Below are positions 55,632 to 64,000 of a stretch of 64,000 bases of DNA, one piece after another; the stretch's first letter is position 1, and each line of letters starts with the position of its first letter. The notes below the pieces were generated by a model that saw only the letters and a list, made by a program, of their open reading frames with translations, had not been told where the DNA came from and ran no database searches. The DNA comes from Ohtaekwangia sp. (GTDB lineage Bacteria > Bacteroidota > Bacteroidia > Cytophagales > Cyclobacteriaceae): contig JAJNPV010000011.1 in assembly GCA_021155195.1 (NCBI GenBank), forward strand, positions 50,759 through 114,758, given 5' to 3'. A program made the position numbers and the translations under genes.

Positions 55632-55907
55632 ATATTAACTACTGATTAGGAACATTTCGTTGAGATTGTTTACGTCAGGGTTCGAGGCATGAGCCGCTGG
55701 GGAGCGGACATTACTGAAGTGACGTATCAGACCAGAACGTGGAGCAGTTAATTCATCAACATCAAAAGCCTCTTTATTCTCTGGATAGATTCTTATAATC
55801 CCCGGAAATAGTATTCTGCTTGCTCTTTAAGAACAAGAATTTAGGACCGCCATACACCCGCCAGTTTCACGAAGAATTTCTGCAAAGACATATTCTTTTT
55901 ACTTTTC
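55632..55907. other. Intergenic region, nothing recognised
   Basis: With the terminator this forms a 330-bp gap. The sequence between the terminator and the esterase stop contains no convincing frame, RNA gene or repeat. Confidence 0.45.
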
Positions 55908-56849
55908 TTACTTGGCTTTGAGAAAGTTATTAACATCTAACCAATGGATAAATGTATCGAACCAACGGTTACTGGTTCGATTAGGATTTCCTAAACCGAA
56001 ACCGTGCCCGCCATTTTGGTAAAGATGAAACTCAACTGGGATACCTGCTTTGTACCACGAATCAATTACACCGAACTGACCTCTGAAAAGAAAATCATCG
56101 GTGGCAATTACATTGAACATCGGTGGAGCATTCTTTGGCACTTCTACCGGACCCATGCCTCCATAGATCGGACCAATGAAAGCAAGTTTCATGGTTTTGG
56201 AGTTTAGCGTTGAGTGCATGGTAAGACCTGCACCAGCCGAAAAGCCAATCATGCCTATTCTATCAGTATCAACTCCCCACTCTTTAGCTCTTTTTACAAT
56301 CATTGCATACGCAGCCTCTGCGTCCGCAAGTTGATTAGACAAATCTCGTTGAAGGGGTGGTGGAGTTGCAACTTTTCCATCAGACGTTGGCGGTGGGGTC
56401 GTTGTGCGCGGACTACTCATAAAAGCCTTGAACTCATCCAATGATTCGGAGGTTGGATGTAATCGGTACTTGAGTACGAAAGCTGCAATCCCTTGCTTTG
56501 CCAATGCCTCTGCTACTTCCCATCCTTCATTCCCCATCGAAAGCCACATAAAGCCGCCACCGGGTGCCACGATTACCGCAGCACCATTTGCTTTGCCGGG
56601 TTCTGGTAAAAATGGAGTAAGCGTTGCTGTAGTAATGTTACGCGCCATCGGGTCGCCCCACTGGCGAAACCACGTCTCTTTAGCAGGCTGGTCTTTAACA
56701 CCCCCCGTGCCAAGCGGAATGGCATTCGGTTCGGGTGGAGCATTCAATGGATAAATGGTTCCGTCTTGTGCTAATGTTAATACAGCAACGAGAAGTAACA
56801 AGACTAACATAGCTGTCTTAGCAAGATTGGTAAGGCTATAAACTTTCAT
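55908..56849 (-). CDS. Secreted alpha/beta-hydrolase (esterase)
   Basis: Exported esterase of 313 residues with a signal peptide (hydrophobic run LVLLLLVAVLTLAQ). The oxyanion motif is APGGGF, the nucleophile is in GFSAGAG, and the acid and histidine are in VIATDDFLF and GGHGFGLG. Acetyl-xylan or carbohydrate esterases share this layout (BD-FAE-like). With the GH5 cellulase 2 kb away it may act on plant polysaccharides; that link is inferred. It is read with the serine hydrolase gene on the same strand. Confidence 0.85.
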   Translation of the reverse strand: MKVYSLTNLAKTAMLVLLLLVAVLTLAQDGTIYPLNAPPEPNAIPLGTGGVKDQPAKETWFRQWGDPMARNITTATLTPFLPEPGKANGAAVIVAPGGGFMWLSMGNEGWEVAEALAKQGIAAFVLKYRLHPTSESLDEFKAFMSSPRTTTPPPTSDGKVATPPPLQRDLSNQLADAEAAYAMIVKRAKEWGVDTDRIGMIGFSAGAGLTMHSTLNSKTMKLAFIGPIYGGMGPVEVPKNAPPMFNVIATDDFLFRGQFGVIDSWYKAGIPVEFHLYQNGGHGFGLGNPNRTSNRWFDTFIHWLDVNNFLKAK

Positions 56850-56944
56850 GAGGGTGAATGTTAGTTAATGGCGGTTTGTTTTGATGATGATAAAAATACA
56901 AATTAATCAGTCAGGTCGAAAGATTATCGATAATGGAATAACAC

Positions 56945-58078
56945 TCACTCTTTTACAAAGTTGTTATATAAAATTGTAATGGACCTTCTTTGCACCATGC
57001 GAATGTCAGGCTCCTGATCAGGCAGGCAGCCGTTAGTGATCACCACAAATCCAAACTTCTCCTTGGGATGAAAGAACATAGCACTATAGAGTCCATAGGC
57101 AGAACCCGTATGTCCGTTCAACATTTTGCCAGGCACAAGATCGTTGGCTTGTCGCATAGCCATGCCATATCCTTCTTCCTCTGAAATTTCTACGCGCAGT
57201 TGCCGCGCGCTTTTCTTCGACATAATCTTAATACCTTTATACGTTCCATCATTCATGTGCATCATCATATACTTTGCCAGATCAACAGCACCAATCTTCA
57301 TTCCGCCTGTAGGTGAAAAAATGGGTGTGCTATATCCCATCGTATAGTTGCTAATCTGTTCACTGCGCGATGCATAGGCCTGTGGCGAAGCCATAAATTG
57401 TTTACTCGCAGAGTCGTAATTGTATAAGGTTGCAAACCGGCTGGCGTCAAGCGAGTCCACATTATAGCCGCCATACAAACCTAACGGCTCAAGAATATGA
57501 TGACGGATACGCATATCAAAGCGCTCATTGGTTTGTCGTTCAATCACCGCCCCTATCATGTTATAATTGAGATTGCAATACTCGTACTGTGTTCCGGGTG
57601 CATAGGTATTATAACACTTTGCCCACTCTGGGTTTCTATCAGGATTGATCACATCCAGGTTGAAGTAGCCGTTGCGGTCGCTGATGCTGGAGGTGTGCGA
57701 CATCACCATCTTGAGTGTGATGACTGTATTGGGGAAATTTGGGTTTCTTATTTTAAAGCCGACCAGCTTACTAAAGTCATCATCCAATTTGAGCTTCCTG
57801 GCTTCTATCAATTGCATGATCGTAGTAGCAGAAAAAGATTTGGAAATGGAGGCGATCCTGAAAATACTTTTGTCGTTGAGTGGAATTTGTTTTTCCACAT
57901 CCTGCATCCCAAAATTGTGCTGATACACAATTTCATTATTCTTAACCGCCACAACAGCGAGCCCCACTACCTGAAGTTCATTGATCAGCGTTTCAAATTC
58001 ACGTTCTGCTTGTTGATGTTGAGAAAAACTGAAGAATGAAAGGAAGTTGATGATAAGGGTGAGTAAAAGAGAGCGCAT
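56945..58078 (-). CDS. Secreted serine hydrolase, beta-lactamase/PBP family
   Basis: Protein of 377 residues. The start at 58078 (MRSLLLTLIINFLSFFSFSQ) gives a clean signal peptide and is preferred to the upstream ATG at 58135. The SxxK motif is in SISKSFSATT, the Tyr-x-Asn in EYCNLNYNMIG, and a late HTGSAYG replaces the KTG box, as in esterase-type members. The reaction could be ester or peptide hydrolysis; class C beta-lactamase activity is not implied. A possible small peptide frame lies 47 bp upstream. Confidence 0.85.
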   Translation of the reverse strand: MRSLLLTLIINFLSFFSFSQHQQAEREFETLINELQVVGLAVVAVKNNEIVYQHNFGMQDVEKQIPLNDKSIFRIASISKSFSATTIMQLIEARKLKLDDDFSKLVGFKIRNPNFPNTVITLKMVMSHTSSISDRNGYFNLDVINPDRNPEWAKCYNTYAPGTQYEYCNLNYNMIGAVIERQTNERFDMRIRHHILEPLGLYGGYNVDSLDASRFATLYNYDSASKQFMASPQAYASRSEQISNYTMGYSTPIFSPTGGMKIGAVDLAKYMMMHMNDGTYKGIKIMSKKSARQLRVEISEEEGYGMAMRQANDLVPGKMLNGHTGSAYGLYSAMFFHPKEKFGFVVITNGCLPDQEPDIRMVQRRSITILYNNFVKE

Positions 58079-58125
58079 AGAGCAAACAGGTTTAATGCTC
58101 AATATACCTAAATTAAAATTTAGGA

Positions 58126-58212
58126 TTAAAGACAAAGGCCCGTTACTATGTAGATGATTCCTGCAAGAACCTGTAAAACGATCCAGAGTAAAATTAGAGA
58201 TTGCCTCTGCAT
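58126..58212 (-). CDS. Possible 28-residue membrane peptide
   Basis: Short frame opening MQRQSLILLWIVLQVLAG and ending TGLCL, one hydrophobic helix with a short polar start. It reads on the same strand as the serine hydrolase and ends 47 bp before that gene's chosen start. It resembles in size and place the peptide frame at 7861-7938. A chance frame is possible. Confidence 0.3.
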   Translation of the reverse strand: MQRQSLILLWIVLQVLAGIIYIVTGLCL

Positions 58213-58299
58213 GGCTGGAGAATTTTTGACATGGCTTCTAAAAGGAAATGTTTATATTTCAGTCTATCATAAGTCATCGTTCATTAACTGATTGAATCA

Positions 58300-60030
58300 A
58301 TGTTGTTTAAGAATTGCTACGTTTTTATTTTTCTTATTATCTCCATTTCAGGCATAGCACAAAATCGGCTGCCAGCATTTGAAATGAATTCCAAATTAGG
58401 AAGAGGCATTAACATGGGAAATTGCTTTGAAGCCCCTTCTGAAAATGAATGGGGAAATCCATGGAACCCTGAGTATTTCAAAATTATGGCAGAACTTGGC
58501 TTTAAACATGTTCGGTTGCCGGTTCGATGGGAACCTGCTACCCGGAGTATGTCAGTAGCACCTTATAGCATAGCACCTTCATTTCTTGAACGCATACAGA
58601 CGGTAGTAGACACAGCATTAAAATATGATTTGCACATTATTGTAAACATGCATCATCATGAAGCCTTATTTGAAACGCCTGCAGCGCAAAAGGAAAGGTT
58701 CTTATCACAATGGTTTCAAATAGCAGACTATTTTAAAGATTATCCTGATGAACTTTTGTTTGAAGTGTTGAATGAACCTCATGGAAATATTTCACCAGCA
58801 CTATGGAACGAATACTTTGCTGATGCCCTTACGGAAATTCGAAAAACGAATCCTACCCGCGTTGTGCTTTTGGGCGTTGCAGAGTATGGTGGGCTTGGTG
58901 GCATCGGCAATCTTAAACTTCCGAATGACGAATACATTATTCTTTCTCCACACTATTACAATCCATTCAACTTCACACATCAAGGCGCAGAGTGGGTTGA
59001 CGGTTCTGACCCTTGGTTGGGAACTGAATGGAATGATACCGAGGCCGATCGTGAAACAGTGGTGAGTGAATTTAGTTTTGCACAACAATTTTCGGAGACA
59101 AACCATATTCCTATTCATGTTGGTGAATTTGGTGCCTATAGCACGGCCGACATGGAATCGCGTGTGCGATGGACTACTTTTCTTGCGCGCTGGTTTGAAG
59201 AAAATAATATGAGTTGGGCGTGGTGGGAATTCAGTGCTGGCTTTGGAATTTATAATCCAACCACAAAAGAGTTTATTTCGCCTTTGGTAGATGCCTTGTT
59301 GCATAATGCAATGCCCGAACCGGTTCCCATCATTGCGATCCCAGTCTACACCAGTAATTTTTCCACCACAAATGGTTGGTCGTTGAGCACACAGGGTGGA
59401 GCTTCCGGAAATCTTTCTGTATCGAGTGGTATGCTAAACATTAACATCACAAACGGAGGTACGCAAACCTGGCATGTGCAACTGGTAAAGAATAACATTG
59501 CATTAGAAAAAGATAAACTGTATCGAATTTCTTTTACGGGTCAGGCAACAGCAAATCGATCGCTAACCTATTATGCAGGCAAAGCGACCGATCCATGGAA
59601 TGCATACAGTGGCTACAATGGAATAAGCGTGAGTACAACAGAAACTACCTACACTACAACTTTTACGATGACCTCCCCCACCGACCTGGCAGGGCGACTC
59701 GTATTTGATCTCGGAACATCAACAACGAATTTATCCATTACCAGCGTGAAGGTGGAAGAAATTCAATTTGGAACAGTCACCGCTCTGGCAAATGATTTGA
59801 AAAATTCCCATGCATCGGTCTATCCTAATCCTGTTCGTTCCCTGCTGCATATTGATGGAGCCACGCAATATCATGTTGCCGAACTTTATGATTTAATTGG
59901 CAGGAAATTGAATCAAATAAAGTTGTCTGAAAATACCGAGATAGATATGCAAGGAATGCCTCGTGGATTCTATGTGATCAGGCTTAGCGGAAACGGCCGA
60001 AGTGAGGTTGTTAAAGTTTTAAAAGAGTAA
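58300..60030 (+). CDS. Secreted GH5 cellulase with CBM and T9SS signal
   Basis: Protein of 576 residues: signal peptide (to about 21), glycoside hydrolase family 5 domain (about 25-335), a carbohydrate-binding-like beta-sandwich (about 350-490, NGWSLSTQGGASGNLSVSSG) and a C-terminal type IX secretion sorting domain (about 505-576, VYPNPVRSLLHID to GFYVIRLSGNG). The acid/base is E159 in VLNEPHG and the nucleophile E276 in HVGEFGAY. It would cleave beta-1,4-glucan outside the cell or on its surface. A weak -7-like TATATTTC lies upstream. Confidence 0.93.
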   Translation: MLFKNCYVFIFLIISISGIAQNRLPAFEMNSKLGRGINMGNCFEAPSENEWGNPWNPEYFKIMAELGFKHVRLPVRWEPATRSMSVAPYSIAPSFLERIQTVVDTALKYDLHIIVNMHHHEALFETPAAQKERFLSQWFQIADYFKDYPDELLFEVLNEPHGNISPALWNEYFADALTEIRKTNPTRVVLLGVAEYGGLGGIGNLKLPNDEYIILSPHYYNPFNFTHQGAEWVDGSDPWLGTEWNDTEADRETVVSEFSFAQQFSETNHIPIHVGEFGAYSTADMESRVRWTTFLARWFEENNMSWAWWEFSAGFGIYNPTTKEFISPLVDALLHNAMPEPVPIIAIPVYTSNFSTTNGWSLSTQGGASGNLSVSSGMLNINITNGGTQTWHVQLVKNNIALEKDKLYRISFTGQATANRSLTYYAGKATDPWNAYSGYNGISVSTTETTYTTTFTMTSPTDLAGRLVFDLGTSTTNLSITSVKVEEIQFGTVTALANDLKNSHASVYPNPVRSLLHIDGATQYHVAELYDLIGRKLNQIKLSENTEIDMQGMPRGFYVIRLSGNGRSEVVKVLKE

Positions 60031-60103
60031 TGCTTTCCAATTCTACGCTTTGAAAAAGCTTGTTTTGAGCTTAAAAAGCTATTACATGTTGTTCTTCAAT
60101 AAA

Positions 60104-60517
60104 TTATTCCTTGAAGAGTCTCTTAGTACTCTGCGCTTTTTGTAGCCACCCAAGAATAATAAGTGCCAAGCCCACAGCGCCTAAAATGCCGTGCAGGAAA
60201 TAAATCGTTTGAATCAGCAGGATTTGAATTACAATCCAACCCACCAGGATTATTCCTTGTGCTAGCACAAATCGGTGATAATTTCTATGATTCAGAAGCA
60301 GGGTTGCTAAAACAAACATGCTAGATAATCCATTGGCAATAAATAGTACGATTCCCGGAATCAGATAGTCAGAAAAGGGAGTATGCTTTAACCATTCTGG
60401 TGAGAGATCAATGCTGCTTCCATCCGGGTGAAGGATAAGATTCCCGCCTCCATAAATCGCCCCGATGCCATTGAAGAGTAAAAGCACGGCCGTAAGAATT
60501 TTTAATAATGTTTTCAC
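60104..60517 (-). CDS. Four-helix membrane protein of unknown function
   Basis: Protein of 137 residues with about four membrane helices (MKTLLKILTAVLLLFNGIGA, SDYLIPGIVLFIANGLSSMF, FVLAQGIILVGWIVIQILLI, ILGAVGLALIILGWL). No domain recognised. Its start overlaps the stop of the 272-residue membrane gene by 4 bp (ATGA), so the two are translationally coupled and may form a complex. Confidence 0.7.
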   Translation of the reverse strand: MKTLLKILTAVLLLFNGIGAIYGGGNLILHPDGSSIDLSPEWLKHTPFSDYLIPGIVLFIANGLSSMFVLATLLLNHRNYHRFVLAQGIILVGWIVIQILLIQTIYFLHGILGAVGLALIILGWLQKAQSTKRLFKE

Positions 60518-61332
60518 AAACGAGATTCTATTTTAACGTCCTTAAAATACCAAATCAAAAATGACACGCTGACCAGTGTAAGCACACTCATGATTACGGT
60601 AAGCATTAAATCGACTTCCACTCCTTTCACTTTCATAACAACTGCAAGCGCACCGATGGTAATGTCCATAAGGATAAAGAACGTGAGAATTATCGGAGCA
60701 AGTATAAACCCCAATGATATTCGCTTCAATAGAAAAATACCCGTGATAAAGATAGCCGGAAGAATTATCGCAAGGTCTAACACTTGAACGCCATTGGTGA
60801 ATAACCCGGCTTCAGCAACGCTTTTGGGAATTGTATTTTGAATACTTGCCGGAACTACTTCTGCTAACCACAGAAAGTAAAACAACATGGCTATGATGAT
60901 AAAATAAATTCCGATGACCCGGGTTGCTGGTTCACCTCCGGCATAGATTATGTTTTGTTTACTCTGTGTGAACAGAAAATAAACCAGCGAGTAAAAAGAC
61001 AAACCCAGGCAAAGACAATAGACTATAAACAGCTCGTTGAAATGGACATCAAAACAATAGAGCACAAACGTATAGGTGAGATAAAGCACAACCCCGCCCC
61101 ACATCAGGAATGCTGCCCGGTAGTTTCGATACGCTAAAATGGAAGTGATGAGCAAACAGGGAGTAATTAAAACTAAATCAATCAGATCCTGCCCGACCGA
61201 TTGTGCTTGCCAGTTTAAGGTCTCCGCAGCATAAAAATCAGGCGTAAATAACCCAACACAACTTGCAGCTATTACTAATGCAGCGAGTGGGAACGATAAT
61301 AATAAAACAATTTTATCGTGCTCTTTTTCCAT
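60514..61332 (-). CDS. Polytopic membrane protein of unknown function
   Basis: Protein of 272 residues with about seven or eight membrane helices (for example LLLSFPLAALVIAASCVGLF, LVLITPCLLITSILAY, LGFILAPIILTFFILMDITI). No catalytic motif recognised. It is the first gene of a two-gene operon with the 137-residue membrane protein (4-bp overlap). Confidence 0.7.
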   Translation of the reverse strand: MEKEHDKIVLLLSFPLAALVIAASCVGLFTPDFYAAETLNWQAQSVGQDLIDLVLITPCLLITSILAYRNYRAAFLMWGGVVLYLTYTFVLYCFDVHFNELFIVYCLCLGLSFYSLVYFLFTQSKQNIIYAGGEPATRVIGIYFIIIAMLFYFLWLAEVVPASIQNTIPKSVAEAGLFTNGVQVLDLAIILPAIFITGIFLLKRISLGFILAPIILTFFILMDITIGALAVVMKVKGVEVDLMLTVIMSVLTLVSVSFLIWYFKDVKIESRL

Positions 61333-61860
61333 GGCAACTTCGCTTATTGCTTATTCAAACCAACAAGGATTTAAGCGTCTTGCCCATGATAAATGTCATT
61401 CGATTAGATGATAATTCGTGGAATTGCTTGGCAGAGTTGTTCGATTGAATTCCCAACAATTTAAAGTTCGGTAGATAAACTCCTTATTCACTGCAGGGTC
61501 TCAGACTCAAGACTACGTTACTATTACACTATATGATTAGTTTCTTCTCAAAAATTAACCATTATGAAAAGAAGGAACATTCAAGGCGCTCTGATTTCGG
61601 AAGATGAGTGACTGGCTCCTCAGGGTTTACCTTAGACCCCATCAGGTTTTTGCTTATCTGTTTTTCTTAACTCTTTCTATGTGCCCAGACTCAGGACTCA
61701 AAGTCATCTCCCAGGCTTAAAAACTGCTATTAAATTACTTTATCCTGATTTATTTAAAATCCGGTTTGTCCTGATTTAGGTCGGCTTATTCTGTTTCACC
61801 TTTGACTATTGAAACGAAGGAATTCAACAACAAACATTTACAGTATAAACACTAAGTATT
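61333..61860. other. Long intergenic region without a gene
   Basis: About 530 bp between divergent genes. It contains two copies of TCCTGATTTA (near 61743 and 61769) but no convincing frame, RNA gene or perfect promoter. It may hold control sites for both sides; none can be named. Confidence 0.45.
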
Positions 61861-62943
61861 ATGACACTCAAGAGCAGAATCAGAGAAAGGGGTTTCAACG
61901 CAGGGTTGATTGTCCTATTTATTTTCAGTTTAATCATTTATTCATTTTTTGCTAATGCACAATCAAGTCAGGATCAATTCATTGGCAATCGAACAATCAA
62001 TCAGGGGGTTAAAACCAATAAAAAAGTAGTCATTGCTACGGGCATAAACACGGAGGCTAAATCAGTGGCATTAGGTAATTCTATCAATAGCCCTTTTGCT
62101 GAGTTAAAACCCGTACTATCTCCATGTGGAGGTAAATTGTATTTCAGTCGTTTTCTGCACCCTGACAACAAAGCTGGCAAATCAGTCAATGAAGACATCT
62201 GGTATTCCGAACATGACCTCACTACCAACACCTGGTCTGCCCCCATACATATGACGGGTGCGCTTAATAACAACGGTCCTAATTTTATTAATAATGTGAG
62301 CATGACTGGCGACACCATCATTCTTGGAAACCAATACAGGAAAAAAGGAAAAATGTATGCAGGACTTTCTTATAGTGTAAATGATCGAGGTCAATGGTCA
62401 ATCCCTATCAGCATCAATGTTCTTAATGATTACAACATGTCTGAACATGCAAACGCATATGTTTCGTTAAAAAATGGCATCATTATATCGGCTATTGAGC
62501 GTGCTGAAACACACGGTGACCGGGATTTATATGTGAGTTTCTGGGATGGAATGCAAGCTACTGAACCGATCAATATGGGTGGGGTAATCAATAGCGATCT
62601 CGAAGAGTCGTCACCTTTCCTTGCATCAGACAACAAAACGTTATACTTCGCATCGAAAGGCCACGCTGGTTTTGGAGGATATGACATCTTTGTAACAAAG
62701 CGACTGGACGAATCATGGACTAACTGGACAACTCCAGAGAATCTTGGCCCCGCAGTAAACAGCGAAATGAATGATGAATTTTTTAATGTTTCGAGATGCG
62801 GAAAATATGCACTCTTCTCCAGACAGGTAAGTGTTCATAACACCGATCTTTATAAAATAAAAATGGACGAGTTGTTTGAAAAACCTGAAAATAAAGTTGT
62901 AGCACCAGCCAAATACTTGAACTCTGCATTGGGCTCACTTTAA
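61861..62943 (+). CDS. Secreted PD40 beta-propeller protein
   Basis: Exported protein of 360 residues; hydrophobic signal GLIVLFIFSLIIYSFFANAQ. Repeats of the SPFAELKPVLSPCGGKLYFS and SSPFLASDNKTLYFASKGHAGFGGYDIFV type are PD40/WD40-like blades, as in TolB and OmpA-associated proteins. No OmpA domain is attached, unlike many relatives in this phylum. Function is unknown; surface or periplasmic binding is likely. A terminator follows 34 bp after the stop. Confidence 0.8.
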   Translation: MTLKSRIRERGFNAGLIVLFIFSLIIYSFFANAQSSQDQFIGNRTINQGVKTNKKVVIATGINTEAKSVALGNSINSPFAELKPVLSPCGGKLYFSRFLHPDNKAGKSVNEDIWYSEHDLTTNTWSAPIHMTGALNNNGPNFINNVSMTGDTIILGNQYRKKGKMYAGLSYSVNDRGQWSIPISINVLNDYNMSEHANAYVSLKNGIIISAIERAETHGDRDLYVSFWDGMQATEPINMGGVINSDLEESSPFLASDNKTLYFASKGHAGFGGYDIFVTKRLDESWTNWTTPENLGPAVNSEMNDEFFNVSRCGKYALFSRQVSVHNTDLYKIKMDELFEKPENKVVAPAKYLNSALGSL

Positions 62944-62976
62944 ACCAGGCGACTAGCAATTTTACATTTCGTGGGC

Positions 62977-63010
62977 AACCCCTCAATAATTGGTTGAGGG
63001 TTTTCTTTTT
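62977..63010 (+). terminator. Intrinsic terminator
   Basis: Stem AACCCCTCAA / TTGAGGGTT with a single bulged C and a 7-base loop, followed by TTCTTTTT. It closes the PD40 gene. Confidence 0.8.
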
Positions 63011-63332
63011 TAAAGAATGGTAAGGAGCCTTCATTGTAAGTGAGATATCACAAGTAAAAATCATATTTAAACTCTTCCATTTAGTACATATGACCCTGAT
63101 TGGCCTTGCCGATTATCATCATACAAAACTATTAATTGTCCTGTTGCTTACGCTGTTTAAGATAAAAGTTTTCAACTCAAACAATACAGCAAAGTTTCCT
63201 TACATCTGCTTGCATCAGAGAGGATGATTAATTATACTTGATATGTAGGTTCGCACCTCAAGCACTTGTGAAGATGGGGTCTTTTATACCCAATGAAATC
63301 CTTACAGGGTTAAACATCTTAAGTCTATATCC
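63011..63332. other. Upstream region of the PAS gene
   Basis: About 320 bp. TATACTTG at 63233-63240 is a seven-of-eight match to the -7 box with a CTTG 20 bases upstream, 92 bases before the PAS gene start, a possible promoter. No frame or RNA gene recognised. Confidence 0.35.
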
Positions 63333-64000
63333 ATGGGTGAAAAAGGAGGTATAATTCAATCTTCATTAATCGAAGAAGCAGGTCAATTGGCCATTTTATA
63401 CCTTGATCAAAAGGGCTATATAAAAAGTTGGAATAAAGCCTTTGAAGAACTCAATGGAAATACAACCAAACAAATTTTGAATAAGCATTTCCGTGTACTT
63501 TATCCATTGGAAGAGCAAACCATCAATCTGCCTGAATCACGTTTGGATGAGGCCATAAAAAATGGAAGTTCCATTCATGTAGCATGGAGAACCGGCAAAG
63601 ACTTAAAACCATTTTTGGCCAGCGAAGTCATTACTGCTATGAATGACCCTTCAAATCAAGTTATCGGCTTTATCAAAATAGTCGAAACCCTTCCACGAGA
63701 TAAGGGAAGAGACCAGAATGAGTTTGACGAAAATCTTAAACTAAGCTTAAAAGAAGTTTCAGACTATAAATATGCGTTGGAAGAATCTTCGATTGTTGCC
63801 ATCACCGATCAGAAGGGAATTATCAAATACGCAAACGATAATTTTTGTAAAATATCAAAGTATAGCCAAGATGAACTCATCGGGCAAGACCATCGGATTA
63901 TCAACTCCGGTTTTCACAACAAAGAATTCATCCGCAACCTATGGGTAACCATTGCTAATGGAAAAATCTGGAAAGGGGAATTGAAGAACAAGGCAAAAGA
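63333..64000 (+). CDS. PAS-domain sensor protein, partial
   Basis: Open frame running off the window; 222 codons are visible from ATG 63333 (MGEKGGIIQSSLIEEAG). Two PAS domains can be read: the first about 12-120 (LAILYLDQKGYIKSWNKAFE), the second from about 145 (SSIVAITDQKGIIKYANDNF, then CKISKYSQDELIGQDHRIIN). The GELKNKAK end is the PAC region. Such proteins usually end in a histidine kinase or cyclase domain, which is not in view. There is no membrane segment so far. Confidence 0.85.
   Translation, partial: MGEKGGIIQSSLIEEAGQLAILYLDQKGYIKSWNKAFEELNGNTTKQILNKHFRVLYPLEEQTINLPESRLDEAIKNGSSIHVAWRTGKDLKPFLASEVITAMNDPSNQVIGFIKIVETLPRDKGRDQNEFDENLKLSLKEVSDYKYALEESSIVAITDQKGIIKYANDNFCKISKYSQDELIGQDHRIINSGFHNKEFIRNLWVTIANGKIWKGELKNKAK

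Noticed and set aside
57497..58039. 180-codon plus-strand open frame
   Set aside because: Antisense to the serine hydrolase, whose catalytic motifs are complete; histidine- and cysteine-rich shadow translation.
60031..60103. Repeated AAGCTT-type words between convergent genes
   Set aside because: Stems of only five bases, so not counted as a terminator.
1..64000. CRISPR array, rRNA, tRNA, prophage or insertion sequence
   Set aside because: No regularly spaced direct repeats, cloverleaf, rRNA-like stretch, transposase or phage gene was recognised.

Overview
The window looks like chromosomal DNA of a Bacteroidota bacterium, most probably of the order Cytophagales. The evidence is promoters of the Bacteroidota type (TTTG, about 19 bases, TAnnTTTG), a secreted cellulase ending in a type IX secretion (T9SS) sorting domain, very large periplasmic Reg_prop/Y_Y_Y sensor kinases, a transketolase split into half-proteins, many SusD-free lipoprotein and barrel genes, and few Shine-Dalgarno sites. 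No rRNA, tRNA, CRISPR array, prophage or intact insertion sequence was seen.

Layout. 1-6.6 kb: a DbpA-like DEAD-box helicase converging on endonuclease III, then two secreted amidohydrolases carrying three barrels, of which only one keeps the metal-binding HxH. 6.6-8.2 kb: a class V aminotransferase with a possible 25-residue membrane peptide upstream. 8.2-22.9 kb: a signalling island, all on the minus strand, of four histidine kinases (two propeller sensors, one TPR sensor, one cytosolic NTF2/GAF-like sensor), a lone receiver and a receiver-nucleotide cyclase fusion. 23.1-26 kb: transketolase C-terminal half, nitrilase-family amidase, zinc alcohol dehydrogenase. 26-27.8 kb: an arsenic operon (arsR, arsM, arsN2) with two copies of a palindromic operator. 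27.9-31.7 kb: serine biosynthesis, with phosphatase and phosphoglycerate dehydrogenase fused in one protein and a SerC-like aminotransferase nearby. 31.9-36.3 kb: an ECF sigma locus with a membrane partner, a Spy-like periplasmic protein, a barrel protein and an M1 peptidase. 38.1-44.8 kb: a thioredoxin-like protein followed by a six- or seven-gene non-phosphorylating L-fucose (or L-rhamnose) catabolic operon. 44.8-49.1 kb: sugar isomerase-like protein, luciferase-family oxidoreductase, DinB protein, a membrane protein flanked by REP-like palindromes, and topoisomerase IB. 49.3-55.6 kb: a three-part RND efflux operon with a short leader gene. 55.9-64 kb: esterase, serine hydrolase, GH5 cellulase, a pair of membrane proteins, a PD40 propeller protein and the start of a PAS sensor that runs off the window.

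The most coherent systems are the kinase/cyclase island, whose sensors lack the usual fused receiver and AraC output and probably signal through the two separate receivers to a cyclic nucleotide; the fucose operon, in which every step is present except the dehydratase; and the arsenic operon with its repeated operator. The best candidates for new biology are a roughly 150-residue domain inserted into the propeller of one kinase, the triplicated GAF-like module behind an NTF2 domain in another, and two short membrane-peptide frames about 50 bp upstream of enzyme genes.
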